Source: Flaveria trinervia (Eukaryota; Streptophyta; Magnoliopsida; Asterales; Asteraceae). Taken from it: 64,000 bases of DNA. Positions within the stretch are counted from its first letter, which is position 1. Each line of letters starts with the position of its first letter. A program made the position numbers and the translations under genes. Positions 58,334 through 64,000 of this stretch are shown piece after piece. The DNA is taken from the NCBI GenBank assembly GCA_025506515.1, contig CM046453.1, positions 3,478,501 to 3,542,500 of the forward strand, written 5' to 3'. Under the pieces are notes generated by a model. It was not told where the DNA came from. It did no database searches and saw only the letters and a program-made list of their open reading frames with translations.

Positions 58334-60953
58334 TGTCACACCCCAAGCTTGACGACGGAATCATCAAGATGTGAGGGTTAAGATTGTTCACAGCCACATA
58401 ACGCTATCTTTAAATAAAAATATTATTATCTTAAGTTTCAAAACTGCAATTTACAATCATAAGTCTCAACATGAAATAAACCAAACATAAATATAAAATA
58501 ATCCAAGACAATTTATTCAATATTCTAGGTCCAAATCCTAGATTTGAGCAACTTCAAAAGATAACTTCAAACTTGAGCGTTTCCTAAAACATGTTAAAAA
58601 TAAAGCTCAACTATGAAAGTTGGTGAGTTTCCAAGGGTTTAATATATATAAATATATAAAAAGGTTACAAGTAGCAATTTATGTCAAAGGTTATGAGTTA
58701 TGCAAGATTATAGAACACATATAGCTACAACTAAACCTTGACCAATATTAAGATTACAACTTTATAATGTTAGCTAAGTGTATTTGGTTCCCATGATAAA
58801 CAAGTCATACGTCATCAGGAGCCGAAAATACATCGGCTCTAGCACCAAATAAGCTTGTCAGGCCCATAGATGAATGATGTTACTAGGCTAGCAATAGTTA
58901 ATGATTGTCAAGATATAACACTCACAATAACACAAATAACGATGACAAAAAGGTAAAGATGAATTACATGTGCATTTACAAGTATCAAGATGTTTACAAG
59001 TGTAAGAGTATAAGGTTAACATGTTTCACCCCAAAATGTGTGAAATAAAGTAAAAAGGGGCATGATGAACTCACATGGAAAATAAGTATATAAATAATGA
59101 TTATTAAAAATAATAAACGTCGTTCCAACGTAGTTGCTTCAATAGGTACCTAAATCATATATATATTTACAAGATTTAAGTCCAATAATAAGTTTAATGT
59201 TTTAATGAGGACTAGGGTTTTTAGTGGTATTTGGCGGTTTTATTAACTAAACTAAATAAAGTGCAATACATAATTATATTTTTAATTCAATGAAAATATA
59301 CTAATTGAGCCTTCTAGTATAAAGAATGTATAAAATATTATTTGTAACAAAGTTTAATTATAAATTTTTATATTTTTTAACATACTCATAATTTAAACAA
59401 TAATATATAGATAAAGGTTTAAGGTTTTAAATCATTATTTAGAGTCTATTTTATAAAAATATAAACTAAATATAATTCTTGTTTTACAAAATGTTTAAAT
59501 TATTCAAGAAATAAGTTCATAAAAATTAGTAAAGTGATTTTAAAAATACACGGTTTATAAAATTTTCAAAATTCTTTTATATATTTTAAAAGCTTGAAAA
59601 AAAACCAAAAGAATGGATTGAGGGTCCCTGGGTTCGAACCCGGGACCTCAAGTCCACACTACAAGCATATTACCACTAAACCAAAGGCCTTGGCCGCGAT
59701 TTATCTCCGTTTTTAATTGTTAAAAACATAACTCAAGCAAAACTCTCAAATCCTATGAACCCTAATTTGACAAATCCCAAAATTGAACATTAATTTGATG
59801 TTGGTACTCAGATTAACCATGGGGCTTTTGATACCCAAGTAAAACCGAGTGTGTAGGTGTGTTTTACTTACTTGATTATGAGTGAACTGATAAGATTTAC
59901 TCTAGTTTATCTTTGGTTCTTTCGTGATGAAAGAGAGGGTTTAATTTCAAGTTTGCGATGGATCTTTCAAGCAATTGAGTGTTTAGAGAGGTTAAAGGGA
60001 TCTAAAAGGATGATTCCTTTCTGTTATATAGCTCTGATTAGATGTGGCTAAACCTAAACGGATGCGAGTTGAAGTACGAATGAAAATGGGTTCAATTCGA
60101 GGTTTAATTCATCATTTCATCTGGAATTGGAATCATTGGTGAATTAGAAATGTTGAGACAAATGTTTGAACTCATTTAATTGGGTTATTATTAAGTTTTA
60201 ATTGTCGAACGATTCTCATTTTGATGGTAATCGGGTTTAACTCCCAAATGTCTCTTGTAACCGCTATTTCAATCAATTTGAAGCATATTCAAGAGTTCCA
60301 ATGGTTTCAAGATGTGATTATCAAATGATTAGGTTCAAACTACCGGTTTACATGGGTGTTTTCGGCCTTACCGGCGTCGCGCTGGCTTTGCCGGCCGGCT
60401 ACCGGAAAGTCAGGGAAAGAGAGAGAAATATGAGATTATGTTTTGTGATCTTACAGCTTTGGCCCCTGTAATTTTATGTTTGTTATTTTGTGTTTAAAGA
60501 CTTTCATTTAAAGTTTCCAATTGACATAATTACCCCTTCAAGTTAATTAAGCTTTAAGTTTCAAACGCTTTTATAATTTACTAATTGTTTAACTATTATA
60601 ACTTATTATTTTTATTATTATTATTATTATTATTATTTTATTTATTAATATTATTTTTATTTCTATAACTAAATGTTAAGTTTCATGGTAATAGGCAAAA
60701 ATTATAACTATTAGTATTATTATTATGATATATTATTATTATTATTATTATTATTGTTATTATTATCATTATTATTATTGTTAATAGTATTATCACTATT
60801 ATTATTAAAGTTATTATTATTAGTTATTAAAAGAATTAAAGACAAATAAGAAAATAGGCATGACTATTCCATAAGTTTCATAATTGACAACAATGGTCCT
60901 TACAAGAAAAACGATGCTAACTTTTAATTAACATGAAAATACTGGATGTTACA
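58334..60953 (-). repeat. 5' LTR of element B, 2620 bp
   Basis: TGTCACACCCC...GGATGTTACA, next to the initiator-Met primer binding site on its left and the TACAA duplication on its right. Contains a tRNA-like patch (59621-59695) and long ATT microsatellites (60605-60840). Confidence 0.93.
59621..59695 (-). other. tRNA-like patch in the LTR of element B (A box and B box)
   Basis: On the element's sense (minus) strand an A-box-like GGTTTAGTGGTAA (59682-59670) is followed after 28 bases by a perfect B box GGTTCGAACCC (59641-59631). The LTR of A has the same spacing (42484-42471 and 42442-42432). There is no foldable acceptor stem that I can defend, so this is not called a tRNA gene. Confidence 0.5.
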
Positions 60954-61259
60954 TACAAACCCTAATTTAGAATTATCAATTGTTGATCTTGAACAATTGG
61001 AAACCCAGAAGTGATTGTTTCTTAATATTTAATCAAATTTGTTTTAAAGTTTCTTGCTTTATGCACTTTTGTTTAATAATCCATTCAAAATTTCAATTTT
61101 TGATTACAAAGTTTGAGTCTTTTAGTTAGTCGAGTCGTATTCATTAAACACTTTCCAGAAATTATTTGAGGAGACGACCTACTTACCCTTACATAATAAA
61201 GGTAGCTAATACTGGTTATTTAACTTGTTTTTGATCAAGTCTTGACAATCAGATCAATC

Positions 61260-62497
61260 CCTGTTTCTTACCATGACCAATAACCACATTACCATCGATC
61301 ATCCTCTATTTGCCACAACCAAACTTAACTTCGAGTCGTTGTTCATCCACTTGACTGACATAACAAGTTTCGTCTTAAACCCTCGAATCATCCCTGACAT
61401 TTTATAGGTTTTATATAGTACCCAATAGAGTTTTCAGATCAATATTTCCCATACCAATGACATCAATAATCTCACCGCTACCTACACGTACCTTACGAAA
61501 GTCTCTTTTTCGTTTTGTGATAATCATTTCACTATTGTGCATGGTATGAAATGAAGCCTCTTAAATCCATGACCCAAGACTTTCTACGCTGAGCTTTGAG
61601 TATCAATGCATCATTATCGAAAACAAGCCCAGTAGAAGCGTTTAGTTCCTTTATATTTGGACATTGACTCTTAATGTATTGCACCTTATTGTAGCTCTAG
61701 CACTTCATATTTCTATGAGTTTAAGACAAACTCTTACCCTGACTCCCATTGTTGCTCTTATTTCTCCGACCTCTGCCAATATTCAACAATTCACTATTTG
61801 ATGATTCACCCGAGTTCTTTTATCTGACGTCCTTGCCTAAAACAAGATCTCAAATACCTTTAAAAGTGAATTTACTGGTCCCCTTGAAACAATAAATAAA
61901 AGTTATAGTTCCATATCAATTGTCTAGCAAAGACGATAACAATTGTAGTGCCTGGACCTCATCATCAAACTATATCCTAACTACACCTAATCTTAACAAA
62001 ATAGAATTGAGGTTGTTAATTTGTGTTGTCACTAAGCTAGCTTCTCTCATCTTAATGTTCATAAGTTCATGTATCATGAAAAACTTATTTGTTTCCAAAG
62101 GCTTATCATACATATTAAACAAAGCATCCATGATCCCACACGTTGTAGTCTCCTTCAAAATGTTGAACGCAATATCCTTTGTCAATGATGTCTAGTGGCA
62201 TCCTTGGCCTTTTTATCTAACCTTTCCATTCAGATCAAATTAATTTCTTTGGTTTATCACCCAATATCATGTCTGAACCATTCTAAACTAGTAAATCATC
62301 TATTTCCATCTTCTACCAACCAAAATCGTATCCATCAAACTTCGCAATATAAAGTTTCCCGCTCTAAATCATTGTCTCAAACTATAATCAGTTTACAAAT
62401 CAAGTCAAAACTAAAATTAGTGTATAAACACAACAATAGTTGGTTGCTTGAACTTGATGTTTGTTCGGTTGCATGTTACCTGCTTATTCAGTCTTAA
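61260..62497 (-). pseudogene. Gag-protease remnant of copia-like element D
   Basis: 62370-61900 translates (minus strand) to a copia gag core: K-F-D-G-Y-D-F-G-W, then M-Y-D-K-P-L-E-T-N-K-F-F-M and I-Q-F-D-D-E-V-Q-A-L. About 61700 shows a zinc-knuckle relic, and about 61580-61260 a protease relic with W-V-M-D followed by a frameshift, then V-G-S-G-E-I-I-D-V. Many stops. Pol is absent. Confidence 0.75.
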
Positions 62498-62998
62498 AAA
62501 ACTATAGACAAACGAGTTCCACAATGCACCTGCGAAATCTTGACTTTAGATCTCGATAACACGTATGGTCAAGGACCACTTGGGCGAACAAAATAATAAT
62601 AGCCCTTCTAAAAACACATGACTAAACTGGTAGGTAAATACACCACCAATTGATCAAACCCGGTCACTCAAAACCTAAATCAAGAATCGATAGCAACCCG
62701 AACCAAACTTGAAGAATTGAACTCAAATGCCGATGCAACAACCCAAATCGTAGACCAACGAAATAGAAACGTAAAAAAAGGATTTGACTTCTCCCGATTT
62801 CTTCGAATAAAAGACTTTGGTCGCAGATGGCTTTCCAGCTGACACAAACAAGCTGGATTTCCTTTGAGCCTTTTTATTTTGGTGTTATAAGAATACCCAC
62901 AAGAAAAAACATGATTTCGAATGGGTGAAAACCTACTACGAATTGTTTCTTTAGTGCAGATAACGTGTATAACCAAACCCTAGGCTTTGATACCATTT

Positions 62999-63260
62999 GT
63001 TAAGGTTAATGCAATGGAGTACGAATCTCAACACACATGCATGAATGATTTTGAAAGTAGAAACTAATAAACACTTGATATAAAGTGGTTCGGTTGGTGC
63101 GACCTACGTCCACAGGCTGCAACTAAGTTTTAAATGTTATTAGTTCAAGGTGCTCAAAGATTACAATTGCACAACATTGTATTTATAAGATTGAAAACTA
63201 GGGTTATAAATTTAGTTTCTTGCCAATTTGAGTACACGCCCAAAAACCTTCACAACCCAA
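62999..63260 (-). repeat. Right (5') LTR of copia-like element D with primer binding site
   Basis: TGTTAAGGTTAATGC... to ...TTCACAACCC. Just left of it (62985-62998) the minus strand reads TGGTATCAAAGCC, a Met-tRNA-type primer site. Aligns with 38551-38858. Confidence 0.75.
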
Positions 63261-64000
63261 AAAAAGGAGTTATACAATTAACGTAGGAATTTATTTCCCT
63301 TTTTATAAATAAAACAATAATAACGATACTCTCATTATTCGTAGGAAATAAGCTAGTGCAATACCGTATATAATTTCTAATGAAAATTAAACATAATATA
63401 CAATTTTTATACAAATAAAGTGATTCAAATTGTTGTCTTCGATGAGAAATTAAAGCATGTCTTCTTGTACAATTATTCATGTTGTCTTCGGTGAAAACTT
63501 GAACTCCGATTCATCTTTAAAAGAATGAAAAAAGGAATTGTTGAACGAATCGGGCTAAGGATTCGGGTTCAACACTGGTCTGGCAAAACAAATTTCATGT
63601 CTTCTTCTTGACGAAAACGTGTCTCCCAAGATACAACAACCGAAGCAGTGTGTATTGCTAGAGATCGCTTACGTGCCACAGGTTACACCGGGTTAGGGTG
63701 TTTTTGTTTTATGTGAAAGAAATAATAAGAAGTTGATAATGAAAGAATAAGAGAGTACTTTTTTCTAAATTTTATAAAACTTTTTAACAAAATGCTTTAT
63801 CTAGTTTATTATTTTCTCATCTCTATTTTCTTTCTTTTCCAAGTTTTTCCATTTTCTCTCTTTTCTCAATTGCATTGAAAAACAAGTCACATTGTCTTTT
63901 CCCTTATTAGTCGCACATTCTATAGTAACGGACTCCATAACGGTTTAAAATGTATGTAAATTTATAGAAAATTTCATTTATATTTGAATGGAAAAATCTA
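63261..64000. other. Non-coding end of window, nothing recognised
   Basis: AT-rich; no conserved protein segment, no clear repeat. Two ATGTTGTCTTCGGTGAAAAC/TTGTTGTCTTCGATGAGAAA strings at about 63430 and 63480 are the only local similarity noticed. Confidence 0.4.

Larger units (their letters stand above)
40371..60953 (-). mobile_element. Ty3/gypsy LTR retrotransposon B (Tekay/Del-like), 20.6 kb including nested insertions
   Basis: Flanked by the exact 5-bp duplication TACAA (40366-40370 and 60954-60958). The 5' LTR is 58334-60953. The 3' LTR is split: 40371-41147 and about 47919-49627, with element A between. The internal region 49628-58333 holds, on the minus strand from right to left: primer binding site (TGGTATCAGAGC, about 58317-58331), gag, protease, reverse transcriptase, RNase H, integrase, chromodomain-like tail and purine tract beside 49628. 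Element C interrupts the integrase. RT-before-integrase order and the chromodomain tail define a gypsy chromovirus; long LTRs (2.6 kb) suggest the Tekay/Del lineage (inference). LTRs differ by many substitutions, so B is older than A. Confidence 0.93.
39317..61247 (+). repeat. LTR-like unit X, second copy (X2), split by gypsy element B
   Basis: Two parts: 39317-40370 and 60959-61247. Joined (one copy of TACAA kept) they give 1343 bp, colinear with X1. Starts TGATCACGAG, ends TCTTGACA. The palindromic GGCGTATGATACGCC cluster is at 39730-39865. The flanks (ATCCC before, ATCAG after) share only three of five bases, so its own target duplication is unproven. Confidence 0.75.

Noticed and set aside
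59621..59695. True tRNA gene
   Set aside because: A and B boxes are present, but no defendable acceptor or anticodon stem, and it lies in mid-LTR of a retroelement.

Overview
This is a 64-kb piece of a plant nuclear genome. Split genes with GT-AG introns, a plant type I vacuolar proton pyrophosphatase, a plant purple acid phosphatase, a plant-specific PB1/MULE transposase-derived gene and plant Ty1/copia and Ty3/gypsy retrotransposons all point to a eudicot. The LTR style (TGTCACACCCC... ends) made me think of Asteraceae, but that is an impression, not proof.

Gene-bearing half (1-26.9 kb). A purple acid phosphatase gene runs leftward off the window edge (exons between 1 and 2537). An old 3.0-kb hAT transposon (4943-7928) with an exact 8-bp target duplication sits just upstream of a PB1-MULE-SWIM gene of the MUSTANG-B kind (coding 9395-13106, plus strand). 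After about 8 kb of AT-rich, microsatellite-bearing intergenic DNA comes an eight-exon vacuolar H+-pyrophosphatase gene (coding 21393-26572, plus strand). All three genes look conserved along their whole length, yet each carries single-base frameshifts, nearly all in short homopolymer runs. I read these as more likely assembly errors than three independent pseudogenes.

Repeat half (27-64 kb). A young but defective Ty1/copia element (27004-31248, 5-bp target duplication, LTRs nearly identical) is followed by AT-rich satellite-like DNA, a 1.1-kb (GCTGGT)n array and remnants of LTR elements. The last 25 kb is a nest at least four and probably five layers deep. An old copia-like element D (LTRs near 38551-38858 and 62999-63260) is interrupted by an LTR-like unit X2. 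X2 is split by a 20.6-kb Ty3/gypsy insertion B (40371-60953, TACAA duplication). B is in turn interrupted by gypsy A in its 3' LTR (41148 to about 47918) and by LTR element C in its integrase (50633-54029). A second, unsplit copy of X at 34250-35596 provides a natural empty site that confirms the order. None of the retroelements is intact: reverse transcriptase/RNase H deletion in A, a lost catalytic Asp in the reverse transcriptase of B, no coding region in C, and RNase H loss plus stops in the copia element.

No rRNA, true tRNA gene, CRISPR array or operon structure was seen.
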